A stretch of 64,000 nt of DNA from Clostridium cuniculi (lineage in GTDB: Bacteria > Bacillota > Clostridia > Clostridiales > Clostridiaceae). The notes below the pieces were generated by a model that saw nothing but the letters and a program-made list of their open reading frames with translations, was not told where the DNA came from and ran no database searches. The stretch spans positions 1-64,000 of the forward strand of contig NZ_SMUS01000007.1 in NCBI RefSeq assembly GCF_004353185.1, read 5' to 3'. The position numbers and the translations under genes are program-made. Below, piece by piece: positions 32,803 through 41,337 of the stretch. Within the stretch, counting starts at the first letter, position 1. Each line of letters starts with the position of its first letter.

Positions 32803-33441
32803 TTATGCACTAGCTCCTTCATATTCTTGAAATAAATTTCTTATAGAATATGCTACATTATGAGATGAATCTCCTTTTAAAATATAATTTACAGTATGCT
32901 CCTTAACTTTATCATACCTACTGAAAGTTTCCTTTGCCTCTTGTAAATTATTATATACAAGCCAATATCCACAACTTAAACATTTCTTATTTTTACAATT
33001 CATAAAATCCATAACATCATTTAATGGAAATCCTAAAAATATGCCTAATTCATGTGGGCAATTAAACTCCTTATATCTGTTCTTTAACATATATAAATAA
33101 TTATTTATATCCTCTTTATTTGAATATCCTAATTGCATTAAGAATTTTTTATTATCTTTTCTGAATATATAATTTGATAATTGCTTTTTATTATATATTA
33201 ATATAATTAACGCATTACTACATTCTCTTAAATCTATATATTGAATATCAATAGCTTCTAAAAAATCAATTCCGTACTTTATCCATTTATCATATAAATT
33301 TTCTTTGTCTTTCTTTATTGTGATGGTTGCTGATGGTTTAACTCCTGAGATTACCAGAGAGGCATTATAAATTAAAAATTTTTCAATGCACTCTCTATCT
33401 CCCATATTAGCAAGACTTTTATAAAATTCAACTTGCTTCAA
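32803..33441 (-). CDS. DUF3793 protein
   Basis: The 212-residue protein has the DUF3793 features CPHELGIFLGFPLNDVMDF and CKNKKCLSCGYWLVY, with a Cys cluster that may bind metal. It is common in clostridial iron-limitation operons next to flavodoxin. The start is TTG at 33439-33441, only seven bases after the flavodoxin stop, and has no strong ribosome binding site, so coupling is likely. Confidence 0.8.
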   Translation of the reverse strand: MKQVEFYKSLANMGDRECIEKFLIYNASLVISGVKPSATITIKKDKENLYDKWIKYGIDFLEAIDIQYIDLRECSNALIILIYNKKQLSNYIFRKDNKKFLMQLGYSNKEDINNYLYMLKNRYKEFNCPHELGIFLGFPLNDVMDFMNCKNKKCLSCGYWLVYNNLQEAKETFSRYDKVKEHTVNYILKGDSSHNVAYSIRNLFQEYEGASA

Positions 33442-33448
33442 TTTACTT

Positions 33449-33865
33449 CTATGCCTTTGCTATAGTCATTCCTAATTCAATACACTCTGAAGAGTTATCC
33501 TCAGGCTCATATTGAATTATTAATCCATCACCAATTAAAGTGCAACCTAAAGATTCCATTCTCTCTTGCCAATCTCTCATCCATTGACCATCTCCCCATC
33601 CATATGATCCGAATAAAGCCACTTTTTTTCCTGAAATTTTAGATGATATCTCTTCTACGAAAGGTTCAAATTCATTTTCTTCTAATACCTCATCCCCCAT
33701 AGCTGGACACCCAAGTATAACTATTTCTTCATTATCAAATATATCTGCATTTGCATTTGATACATTAATTACCTCTGCTTTTTTTCCTCCATTAGCTATG
33801 CCCTCTGCAATTAAATTTGCCATTTTCTCAGTATTACCAGATGCTGAATAATAAACTATTTTCAT
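33449..33865 (-). CDS. Flavodoxin
   Basis: The 138-residue protein has the FMN phosphate loop SASGNTEKM (residues 8-16) and the GSYGWGDGQW segment, diagnostic of short-chain flavodoxin. It replaces ferredoxin as a low-potential electron carrier under iron limitation. A Fur-like box lies about 23 bp upstream, and GGAGGAG precedes the ATG. It leads the flavodoxin-DUF3793-DUF2325 operon. Confidence 0.95.
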   Translation of the reverse strand: MKIVYYSASGNTEKMANLIAEGIANGGKKAEVINVSNANADIFDNEEIVILGCPAMGDEVLEENEFEPFVEEISSKISGKKVALFGSYGWGDGQWMRDWQERMESLGCTLIGDGLIIQYEPEDNSSECIELGMTIAKA

Positions 33866-33887
33866 ATTCTCTCCTCCTAATCAATAT

Positions 33888-33902
33888 TGATATTCATTCT
33901 CA
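33888..33902. promoter_or_regulatory. Fur-like box (13/15) before flavodoxin
   Basis: TGATATTCATTCTCA matches the Fur consensus at 13 of 15 positions, 23 bp upstream of the flavodoxin start. Confidence 0.6.
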
Positions 33903-34038
33903 ATTACTTATTATAATATAGTATTCTCTTTAGCATGTCAATATATAACTTGAAATTTTTTGAAATTTTTTTCTATATGTATCTTTTACTCTTAACCAAA
34001 CCTAAATCTTCAATAAGCTTAATTTTAGATAAAAATTA

Positions 34039-34077
34039 TAGGCTGTATCAAAATAATCTTTGATACAGCCTATTTTT
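34039..34077 (-). terminator. Terminator after the feo operon (GGCTGTATCA hairpin)
   Basis: TAGGCTGTATCAAA (34039-34052) pairs with TTTGATACAGCCTA (34059-34072), with T-runs on both sides. It lies 20 bp beyond the last feo gene on the minus strand. Confidence 0.88.
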
Positions 34078-34091
34078 AAATATTAAAGTAG

Positions 34092-34256
34092 TTATTTGTG
34101 CTTAAATTCTATTTCGCCATTGCATAATTTTTTACTAGAACAGCCCGAGCAACCGCATCCACAACCACCATTATTATTTTTACTCTTTTTAACCATACTC
34201 CATACAGCTAAAAATAATAAACCAAATACTATTGCTCCAATAATAAATGTAGCCAT
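34092..34256 (-). CDS. FeoB-associated Cys-rich membrane protein
   Basis: The 54-residue protein has one membrane helix (about 3-21), a Lys/Asn linker and the cluster CGCGCSGCS, then a further Cys. This is the FeoB-associated Cys-rich family (PF12669), the clostridial counterpart of FeoC-like accessories. It follows feoB by 28 bp. Confidence 0.88.
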   Translation of the reverse strand: MATFIIGAIVFGLLFLAVWSMVKKSKNNNGGCGCGCSGCSSKKLCNGEIEFKHK

Positions 34257-34284
34257 TTAATCACTTCCTTATTCAAAACAATAA

Positions 34285-36432
34285 TTATGCACTTACTTTT
34301 CTACCTTCTTTATTACTTCTAATATCTCTTCCTGATCCAACTGCTAGTGCAATAGCCAATATTGCAATTAATATTGAGATTATAGCTCCCACTACACTAC
34401 CATTTCCTAATAATAAACTACCAACTTGGTTTATTACTAATGCAACTATATATGCAGTTAATGTTTGGAATCCAACTGTTATCCACATCCATTTCCAAGA
34501 TCCCATTTCTCTTCTAATTGCACCTATAGCTGCAAAACAAGGAGCATTAAGTATATTAAATGCTATAAATGCTAATCCACTTGCTGCTGTAAACATTGTT
34601 CCAATTTGAGTTAATAATGTTGGTGTATCTTCTGCCGCTTCTGCAATTCCAAATAATACACCAAATGTTCCTACAAGATTTTCCTTAGCTACTAATCCTG
34701 TTACAGTTGATACTGCTGATTGCCAATTTCCAAAACCAAGTGGCGCAAATATTGGAGCTATTACTTTTCCTATACTTGCTAATATACTATCTTGAGCATC
34801 TACCATTTGTAATGTCCAATTAAATGAACTAGTAAACCAAATTACAGCACAAGCAACAAATATGATAGTTCCTGCTTTTTTAATGAAAGCTTTTGCTCTA
34901 TCCCACATATGAATTAAAACACTCTTCATACTTGGAATATGATATTGTGGAAGCTCCATAACAAATGGTGCTGCTTCACCTTTAAACATCTTAGTCTTAT
35001 TTAAAATAATTCCACAAATTATAATCATAAAAATTCCTAAGAAATAGACAACTGGTGCTACCCATGATGATCCACCAAAAATAGATCCTGCAAATAATGC
35101 AATTATAGGCAATTTGGCACTACAAGGAATAAATGTAGTAAGCATTATTGTAAGCCTTCTATCTTTATCATTTTCTATAGTACGTGTTGACATTATTCCC
35201 GGAACTCCACAACCAGAACTTATAAGTACAGGTATAAAAGATTTTCCTGATAATCCAAACTTACGTAATATTCTATCCATAATAAATGCTATTCTAGCCA
35301 TATATCCACAATCTTCTAATAATGATAATAAAAAGAATAATAACATTATTTGTGGTACAAACCCTAAAACAGCACCTACGCCAGCGATTATTCCATCATT
35401 AATTAAACTCTGTAACCAAGGTGCTGTACCTACATTTTCTAAAAAGGTAGCTACATTTTCACCAATTATTTCTCCAAATAAAGTATCATTTGTCCAATCG
35501 GTCAATATTGTACCTAATGAACTAACTGCTATATAATATACAGCCCACATAATCAAAGCAAATATAGGTAATGCTAATATACGATTGGTAACTATTTTAT
35601 CTATTTTATCTGATACAGTATGTTTTGATGTGTTATTTTTCTTAATAACTTTTGAAACAAGTGTTCCAATAAATTCATATCTTTCACCAGTAATAATTCC
35701 TTCTGCATCATCATCAAACTCTTCTTCACACTTTACAATAATTGATTCTATTTTTTCCTTAACATCATTATTTAATGTTATTTTATTTATAAAATCACTA
35801 TCACGTTCAAAAATTTTAATAGCCATCCATTGCTCGTTGCTTCCTGAATAATTAATATTATTACTTCTTATTAAACCCTTAATATCTTCTAGTGCATCTT
35901 TTACTTCTTTAGAAAAGTTCATATTAAAATTGTTACTCTTATTATTTTTAGCTATCTCAATTGCCTTTGAAGCAACATCCTTAGTTCCATCTCCCTTTAA
36001 TGCACTTGTTTTAACTACTGGACATCCAAGAATTTTAGATAACTTTTCAATATCAATAATATCTCCTCTTTTTTCTATAATGTCCATCATATTTAATGCT
36101 ATTACTGTTGGAATACCTAATTCTAATATTTGAGTTGTTAAATACAAATTTCTTTCAATATTTGATGCATCTATAATATTAATAACTACATCTGGTCTTT
36201 CATCTAGCATAAAATTTCTAGTTACAACTTCTTCTAATGTATATGGTGATAACGAATATACTCCTGGCAAATCAACTAATTCAACATCCTTGTATCCTTT
36301 AATTTTTCCACTTTTTTTCTCTACGGTTACTCCTGGCCAATTTCCAACATATTGTTTTGCACCTGTAAGGTTATTAAACATAGTTGTTTTACCGCAGTTT
36401 GGGTTCCCTGCTAACCCTATTTTTATTGTCAT
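34285..36432 (-). CDS. feoB: Ferrous iron transporter FeoB
   Basis: The 715-residue protein has an N-terminal G domain (GNPNCGKTT, residues 9-17; DLPG; NMMD), a helical regulatory region and a polytopic membrane part with Gate motifs (SSGCGVPGIMSTRT, IPCSAKLPII). It imports Fe(II). It is in an operon with two feoA genes under a perfect Fur box. AGGGGG precedes the ATG. Confidence 0.98.
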   Translation of the reverse strand: MTIKIGLAGNPNCGKTTMFNNLTGAKQYVGNWPGVTVEKKSGKIKGYKDVELVDLPGVYSLSPYTLEEVVTRNFMLDERPDVVINIIDASNIERNLYLTTQILELGIPTVIALNMMDIIEKRGDIIDIEKLSKILGCPVVKTSALKGDGTKDVASKAIEIAKNNKSNNFNMNFSKEVKDALEDIKGLIRSNNINYSGSNEQWMAIKIFERDSDFINKITLNNDVKEKIESIIVKCEEEFDDDAEGIITGERYEFIGTLVSKVIKKNNTSKHTVSDKIDKIVTNRILALPIFALIMWAVYYIAVSSLGTILTDWTNDTLFGEIIGENVATFLENVGTAPWLQSLINDGIIAGVGAVLGFVPQIMLLFFLLSLLEDCGYMARIAFIMDRILRKFGLSGKSFIPVLISSGCGVPGIMSTRTIENDKDRRLTIMLTTFIPCSAKLPIIALFAGSIFGGSSWVAPVVYFLGIFMIIICGIILNKTKMFKGEAAPFVMELPQYHIPSMKSVLIHMWDRAKAFIKKAGTIIFVACAVIWFTSSFNWTLQMVDAQDSILASIGKVIAPIFAPLGFGNWQSAVSTVTGLVAKENLVGTFGVLFGIAEAAEDTPTLLTQIGTMFTAASGLAFIAFNILNAPCFAAIGAIRREMGSWKWMWITVGFQTLTAYIVALVINQVGSLLLGNGSVVGAIISILIAILAIALAVGSGRDIRSNKEGRKVSA

Positions 36433-36465
36433 CTTTCTTCCCCCTATATATTTTTCAACTTATAA

Positions 36466-36693
36466 TTACTCAACTAATATCATTTCAGCATCATATTTAC
36501 GTAATGTTAGTTCATATCCTCTTATATTAACTTCTATAGGATCTCCTAATGGTGCCACCTTTCTAACATAAATTTCACTACCTTTTGTAATTCCCATATC
36601 CATTATTCGTCTACGAACAGCACCAGTACCTTCTATCTTTTTAACTTTTACAGTTTGTCCACATTGCACATCTTTTAATGTTGCCATTTCCAA
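36466..36693 (-). CDS. feoA: FeoA protein (second copy)
   Basis: A 75-residue SH3-like protein (VKKIEGTGAVRRRIMDMGIT, IEVNIRGYELTLRK). FeoA regulates or stabilises FeoB. It is the second feoA in the operon, 33 bp before feoB and closer to canonical FeoA than the first copy. Confidence 0.95.
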   Translation of the reverse strand: MEMATLKDVQCGQTVKVKKIEGTGAVRRRIMDMGITKGSEIYVRKVAPLGDPIEVNIRGYELTLRKYDAEMILVE

Positions 36694-36699
36694 TCTCTC

Positions 36700-36909
36700 C
36701 TATACCATTATTCTACTTGCCATACTTTTATCTAAAGCTATTCTAGCTCCTTTAATATTTACTATTAAATTTCCACCCAAATCAGAAACTATTGTAATAC
36801 CTTCACCAATAACAAAGCCTAAACTGTTTAAAAACTTTTTTGTTTCAGCATTTCCTGTTATTTTTTTAATTTTAACTTCTTCTCCTACTTGTGATAATAT
36901 TAATGACAT
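36700..36909 (-). CDS. feoA: FeoA protein (first copy)
   Basis: A 69-residue FeoA-like SH3 protein (LVNIKGARIALDKSMASRIMV region), first gene of the operon, six bases before the second copy. AGAGGTG precedes the ATG. Paired FeoA genes are common in clostridia. Confidence 0.92.
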   Translation of the reverse strand: MSLILSQVGEEVKIKKITGNAETKKFLNSLGFVIGEGITIVSDLGGNLIVNIKGARIALDKSMASRIMV

Positions 36910-36928
36910 TTCTTTTCACCTCTTATAC

Positions 36929-36963
36929 TGATAATGATTATCATTATTTACACTTTCATTATA
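36929..36963 (-). promoter_or_regulatory. feo promoter -10 and perfect Fur box
   Basis: TGATAATGATTATCA (36929-36943) is a 15/15 Fur box. A minus-strand TATAAT lies at 36958-36963, so the box falls just downstream of the expected transcription start, where Fur would block initiation. No good -35 is visible. Confidence 0.85.
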
Positions 36964-37047
36964 CTCCTTTATTTGTAAAAGTAAATATATTTTTCTATTA
37001 AATATTAATTTTGTATAAATTAGAAGATTATTTTATACAAAAAAAAT

Positions 37048-37089
37048 AAGTAACTTAGTATAGAAATATTTTTCTTTACTAAGTTACTT
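37048..37089 (-). terminator. Terminator after the DUF1540 gene
   Basis: AAGTAACTTAGTA (37048-37060) pairs with TACTAAGTTACTT (37077-37089), followed on the minus strand by a T-run. Confidence 0.9.
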
Positions 37090-37113
37090 AATAGTTTTTA
37101 ATCTAAATTTAGA

Positions 37114-37272
37114 TTATTTTAATACAAATGATTGGCAATCTGTACATTCAACAACTGTTGGGTTTGCTTCATGAGTACCAACTTGTATTGCATCTAAAGT
37201 ACAATAATTTTCTGAACAGGCATGATGTTTACATTGTTGTACACTACATTTAATGCTTGAATTCTTTTCCAT
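37114..37272 (-). CDS. DUF1540 Cys-rich protein
   Basis: The 52-residue frame opens MEKNSSIKCSVQQCKHHACS and ends CTDCQSFVLK, with six cysteines in the spacing of DUF1540 small metal-binding proteins seen in sporeformers. GGAGGTG precedes the ATG. Function unknown; it is a single-gene unit with a terminator. Confidence 0.85.
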   Translation of the reverse strand: MEKNSSIKCSVQQCKHHACSENYCTLDAIQVGTHEANPTVVECTDCQSFVLK

Positions 37273-37411
37273 AACTTTCACCTCCAACTCTTTATTACTC
37301 TATTATTTTTCCCATAAGAGGTCTTATTATTCTAAAAGATTAATATTAAAATTTTATGAATTTTCTATATGTATTTAAATTTTTTATATTCAATTTTAAT
37401 TATTAATTATA

Positions 37412-37768
37412 TTATTGTTTTGTTTTTGGATTAAAAATAAGAGCCATCAAATATCCAAAAAAGATTGCTGCTGTAATTCCTCCTGCAGCACCTTCAATAC
37501 CACCTGTAAATGCTCCTATTAATCCATTTTCTTTTACACCTTTTATAGCTGCTTTTGCTAAACCATTACCAAAACTCGGTAAAGGTATTGTTGCTCCTGC
37601 ACCTCCAATTTCGATTAATTTATCGTAAATTCCAAATCCTCCAAGAATTGCTCCAAGAGTAACAAAGATAACTAATATTCTAGCTGGAGTTAATTTTGTT
37701 GTGTCCATTAATATTTGTGCCACAACACATATTAATCCGCCAACAATAAATGCACTTATGTAATCCAT
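37412..37768 (-). CDS. spoVAE: Stage V sporulation protein AE
   Basis: A 118-residue membrane protein with the conserved segment GAGATIPLPSFGNGLAKAAI and four hydrophobic regions. It is part of the SpoVA channel that moves calcium-dipicolinate into the forespore and out on germination. It ends the spoVAC-AD-AE operon. Confidence 0.95.
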   Translation of the reverse strand: MDYISAFIVGGLICVVAQILMDTTKLTPARILVIFVTLGAILGGFGIYDKLIEIGGAGATIPLPSFGNGLAKAAIKGVKENGLIGAFTGGIEGAAGGITAAIFFGYLMALIFNPKTKQ

Positions 37769-37788
37769 AATAAATTCTCACCGACTTT

Positions 37789-38814
37789 CTATTTATATTC
37801 AATAGCTACTGCATGAGCTATTCCTGGTATACTTTCTCCTTGAAGAGATGATGTTGTACTCATTAATGCTCCTGTTGAAACTAATAATAAACTTTTTATT
37901 TCTCTTCTCATTAATTTTTTATAAAAATATCCACATGTTACAACTGCTGAACATCCACAACCACTTCCACCAGCATCAGTCTTTTGCCTTTCATCATCAA
38001 ATATTAAGTCTCCACAATCCACATAATTATCTTTTACATCATAACCATAATCCAATAATAATTTAGTTGTTATTTCCTTTCCTATCTTACCTAAATCTCC
38101 AGTTGCAATTACATCGTAATCTTTAGGAGTTCTTCCTGTATCTTTAAAATGATTATAAATTGTATCTACTGCTGCTGGAGCCATTGCAGCTCCCATGTTA
38201 TTAGCATCCTTTATTCCATAATCCTTTACTAACCCTGTAGTTACATATGTCACTTTAGGAAAATCTCCATTTCTAGCTAAGACCATTGCTCCTGATCCTG
38301 TAACTGTCCATTGACATGTTGGGCATCTTTGGCTTCCATATTCTAATGGAAATCTAAATTGTCTTTCTGCAGAACTAAAATGTGATGAAGTAGAGGCTAC
38401 AATATAGTTTCCAAATCCACCATCTAAAAATAGCGATGCCATACTTAAAGACTCTGACATTGTAGAGCAAGCACCATACAATCCTATAAATGGTATATTT
38501 AATTCTCTTGCTGCAAAACTTGATGATGTTATTTGATTTAATAAATCACCTGCAAATAGATAATCTATATTTTCTTCTCTTAAATTCGCATTGCTTATAG
38601 CACTTTTTATTGCTGTATACATCATTTCTGATTCTGCTTTTTCAAAACTATCCTTACCTAAAGTATCATCATTTAATATTTGATGAAAATACTCCTTTAA
38701 AGGCCCATCACCTTCCTTAGGTCCAACTATAGAATAAGTTGAAATTATTTTAGGCGGATTTTCAAGTTTAATAGTTTGTTTTCCTACCTTTTTATTTTTT
38801 ATATTCATTGACAT
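37789..38814 (-). CDS. spoVAD: Stage V sporulation protein AD
   Basis: A 341-residue thiolase-fold protein (GLYGACSTMSESL, CQWTVTGSGAMVL). SpoVAD binds dipicolinic acid on the outer face of the inner spore membrane. It lies between spoVAC and spoVAE. GGAGAG precedes the ATG. Confidence 0.97.
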   Translation of the reverse strand: MSMNIKNKKVGKQTIKLENPPKIISTYSIVGPKEGDGPLKEYFHQILNDDTLGKDSFEKAESEMMYTAIKSAISNANLREENIDYLFAGDLLNQITSSSFAARELNIPFIGLYGACSTMSESLSMASLFLDGGFGNYIVASTSSHFSSAERQFRFPLEYGSQRCPTCQWTVTGSGAMVLARNGDFPKVTYVTTGLVKDYGIKDANNMGAAMAPAAVDTIYNHFKDTGRTPKDYDVIATGDLGKIGKEITTKLLLDYGYDVKDNYVDCGDLIFDDERQKTDAGGSGCGCSAVVTCGYFYKKLMRREIKSLLLVSTGALMSTTSSLQGESIPGIAHAVAIEYK

Positions 38815-38826
38815 TCACTCTCCAAT

Positions 38827-39300
38827 TTAAACAATTCCCATAAGTCCTAAAACATAATATACTAATCCTATTATTACTGATGTTCCTATTCCATAAACTA
38901 ATACTGGTCCTGCAATAGTAAACATTTTAGCTGCTACACCAAAAACAAAACCTTCTTTTTTAAATTCTATTGCCGGAGATACCATTGCATTAGAAAATCC
39001 TGTAATAGGAACTATAGTACCAGCACCAGCAAAGCTTGCTATCTTATCATAAACTCCTATTCCTGTTAATAATGCACCAATAAATATCATTATTATAGGC
39101 AACCAAAGTTTAGCAGTTTCTTCATCTATACCAAATTTTGTTAACATATTTAGTATAAACTGCCCTATAGTACATATAGCTCCACCAACTAGAAAAGCTA
39201 ATAGAATATTTTTAAAATATTTTGGTTTAGGAACCATTTCCTTTGAAATATTTTCAAAATCTTTAATTATTTTCTTTTCTTCCTTAGCCATTTTTCCCAT
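38827..39300 (-). CDS. spoVAC: Stage V sporulation protein AC
   Basis: A membrane protein of 157 residues (GKFGIDEETAKLWLP-like loop, GAGTIVPITGFSNAMVSPAI). SpoVAC forms a mechanosensitive channel component. The start is set at 39300 with AAAGGAGA ten bases upstream; the ATG at 39324 lies before that site. Confidence 0.95.
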   Translation of the reverse strand: MGKMAKEEKKIIKDFENISKEMVPKPKYFKNILLAFLVGGAICTIGQFILNMLTKFGIDEETAKLWLPIIMIFIGALLTGIGVYDKIASFAGAGTIVPITGFSNAMVSPAIEFKKEGFVFGVAAKMFTIAGPVLVYGIGTSVIIGLVYYVLGLMGIV

Positions 39301-39398
39301 GTATTTACGTCTCCTTTCTTTCATAAATTTATTATTCCTCTTAATTTAAAATTAACTCATATTATTATAATTTTCATTATTTTTACTTTTGCATAAAA

Positions 39399-39439
39399 AA
39401 ATCTACATTAAATAATTTTTTATTATTTAATGTAGATTT
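39399..39439 (-). terminator. Terminator of the spoIIA operon
   Basis: AAATCTACATTAAATAA (39399-39415) pairs with TTATTTAATGTAGATTT (39423-39439). It lies 45 bp after sigF. Confidence 0.88.
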
Positions 39440-39483
39440 ATTTAAAAAATTTTTTCTTTTTTAGTTTATACATCTTCTTATGT

Positions 39484-40242
39484 TCATTCCTCATCTAATT
39501 GTTTTCTCATCTCTAAAAGTACCTTTTTCTCTATTCTTGACACTTGTACTTGACTTATACCTAACATTTTAGCAACCTGGATTTGTGTCTTGTCTTTAAA
39601 ATATCTTAATACAATGATTTGTCTAGATTTAACATCTAAATTGTTTAATGCCTCTTTTAAAGCTATTCTTTCAGTCAAGTTTTTATCTTCTGCTGCATTT
39701 TCACTTAACTTATCAATAAGTAATACTGGTGCACCATCATCCTGATGAATTACCTCATAAAGATACTGCATACTTGCAGAAGACTCCAAAGCAAATAATA
39801 TTTCTTCTTTATTTATCCCCGAAAATTCAGCTAACTCATCTATACTAGGATCTCTATTTAGTTTTTTAGTTAATGCTTCTTTATCAAAATGCAACTTTTT
39901 AGCTAAGCTCTTAACATTTCTACTTACCTTTATAATTCCATCATCTCTAAGAAATCTTTTTATTTCTCCAATTATCATTGGAACAGCATAAGTTGAGAAC
40001 TTAACATTATACTTATCATCAAAATTATTAATTGCCTTAACAAGCCCCATACATCCTATTTGATAGATATCTTCGTAATCATACCCTCTATTTATAAACT
40101 TTTTACTTATAGAAGTCACTAAAGGTAAATTTGCTTCTATGAGCCTGTTCATCGCCTCTGCATCTCCAGCTTTGGCTAGGGGTAATAATTCTGAGTTATC
40201 CTCATAGCTTAACTTTTCTTTTTTTAGTTTACCCTTTTCCAT
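39484..40242 (-). CDS. sigF: RNA polymerase sigma-F factor
   Basis: A 252-residue sigma-70 family protein with region 2 (YDYEDIYQIGCMGLVKAI, FSTYAVPMIIGEIKRFL), region 3 and region 4 (TQIQVAKMLGISQVQVSRIE). It is the first forespore-specific sigma factor. It is last in spoIIAA-spoIIAB-sigF, 17 bp after spoIIAB. GGGGAGAGGT precedes the ATG. Confidence 0.98.
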   Translation of the reverse strand: MEKGKLKKEKLSYEDNSELLPLAKAGDAEAMNRLIEANLPLVTSISKKFINRGYDYEDIYQIGCMGLVKAINNFDDKYNVKFSTYAVPMIIGEIKRFLRDDGIIKVSRNVKSLAKKLHFDKEALTKKLNRDPSIDELAEFSGINKEEILFALESSASMQYLYEVIHQDDGAPVLLIDKLSENAAEDKNLTERIALKEALNNLDVKSRQIIVLRYFKDKTQIQVAKMLGISQVQVSRIEKKVLLEMRKQLDEE

Positions 40243-40259
40243 ACCTCTCCCCTCATACG

Positions 40260-40682
40260 CTAATTAAATTTCTTTGTCATAACAATTCTAGTACCTTTAC
40301 CCTTTTGACTTTCTACCTCTAAACTATCCATAAAACTTTCCATAACAGTAAATCCCATTCCAGATCTTTCAAGATCGGGTCTTGAAGTATAAAGAGGCTC
40401 TCTAGCTTTATCAACATCATCTATACCTTTACCATAATCCGTAATTATAATCGATACTTCTTTTCCAGAAATTGTAGACTCTATTTTAATTATACCCTTT
40501 TCATAATTTTCATAACCATGAATTATAGAATTTGTTACAGCTTCAGAAACAGCTGTTTTAACATCTGCAATTTCTTCAATAGTTGGATCTAATTGAGAAA
40601 CAAAAGCTGAAACTGCAACTCTAGCAAATCCTTCATTTTGAGATCTACTTTCAAATTCTATACATACTCTATTTTCTTCCAT
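40260..40682 (-). CDS. spoIIAB: Anti-sigma-F factor SpoIIAB
   Basis: A 140-residue GHKL kinase ([16 protein letters not shown]-box; [16 protein letters not shown]). It holds sigma-F inactive and phosphorylates SpoIIAA. The start at 40682 has GGAGGGG nine bases upstream. The ATG at 40727 would read through that site. Confidence 0.97.
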   Translation of the reverse strand: MEENRVCIEFESRSQNEGFARVAVSAFVSQLDPTIEEIADVKTAVSEAVTNSIIHGYENYEKGIIKIESTISGKEVSIIITDYGKGIDDVDKAREPLYTSRPDLERSGMGFTVMESFMDSLEVESQKGKGTRIVMTKKFN

Positions 40683-40698
40683 GTTATTAACCCCTCCA

Positions 40699-41034
40699 TT
40701 AAATGTTCGCAAGTGCTTCATTGACATTATTATAAACAGTAATTATTTTATAAAGCCCTGATAGTGTAAATACTTTATCTACTCTTTTATTAATATTAGT
40801 TATGCATACTTTTCCATCCCTATTCTTAATCTTCTTTAATCTGCCTATAACAACACCTATACCCGAACTATCCATAAATGTTACTTCTTTAAAATCCATT
40901 ATAACTTTTTTTATGTTATCTCTCTCTATTCTATCATCTATCTTTACTCTAACTTCTTCTGCACTATGATGATCTAATTCTCCAACAAGAGTAACGACTA
41001 ATTTATCATCAACTTTATTAAATTTCAAAAACAT
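40699..41034 (-). CDS. spoIIAA: Anti-sigma-F factor antagonist SpoIIAA
   Basis: A 111-residue STAS protein ([12 protein letters not shown] and the phospho-serine motif [12 protein letters not shown]). Dephosphorylated SpoIIAA frees sigma-F from SpoIIAB. I use the ATG at 41034, which gives the normal family length; the upstream frame to 41076 has no better support. First gene of the operon. The 300 bp upstream hold no gene; I could not identify a convincing sigma-H site. Confidence 0.96.
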   Translation of the reverse strand: MFLKFNKVDDKLVVTLVGELDHHSAEEVRVKIDDRIERDNIKKVIMDFKEVTFMDSSGIGVVIGRLKKIKNRDGKVCITNINKRVDKVFTLSGLYKIITVYNNVNEALANI

Positions 41035-41227
41035 AATAATCAACTCTAAAAATAAATAATTAGAGCACCCTCCCATCTTCCTTCTTTTTCCATAATTTTA
41101 ACATAATATTTGTTTTGTCGTCAATGTATTTTTTACCTTTTTATGGATATAAAGTAAATATAATTAAATTAATAGTAATTTAGAGATAAATAATTAAGTT
41201 TTTGAATATTTCTTACTTTATTAAATG

Positions 41228-41264
41228 AAAAAACACATTCTTCTAAACGTAGAATGTGTTTTTT
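41228..41264 (-). terminator. Terminator after the Lon-like gene
   Basis: AAAAAACACATTCT (41228-41241) pairs with AGAATGTGTTTTTT (41251-41264). Confidence 0.92.
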
Positions 41265-41337
41265 CAAATTGCTTAATATATACAAGCACCTTTAAATTTT
41301 AATTCTTTAATTAATTTAAAATATTACTTTACAATAT

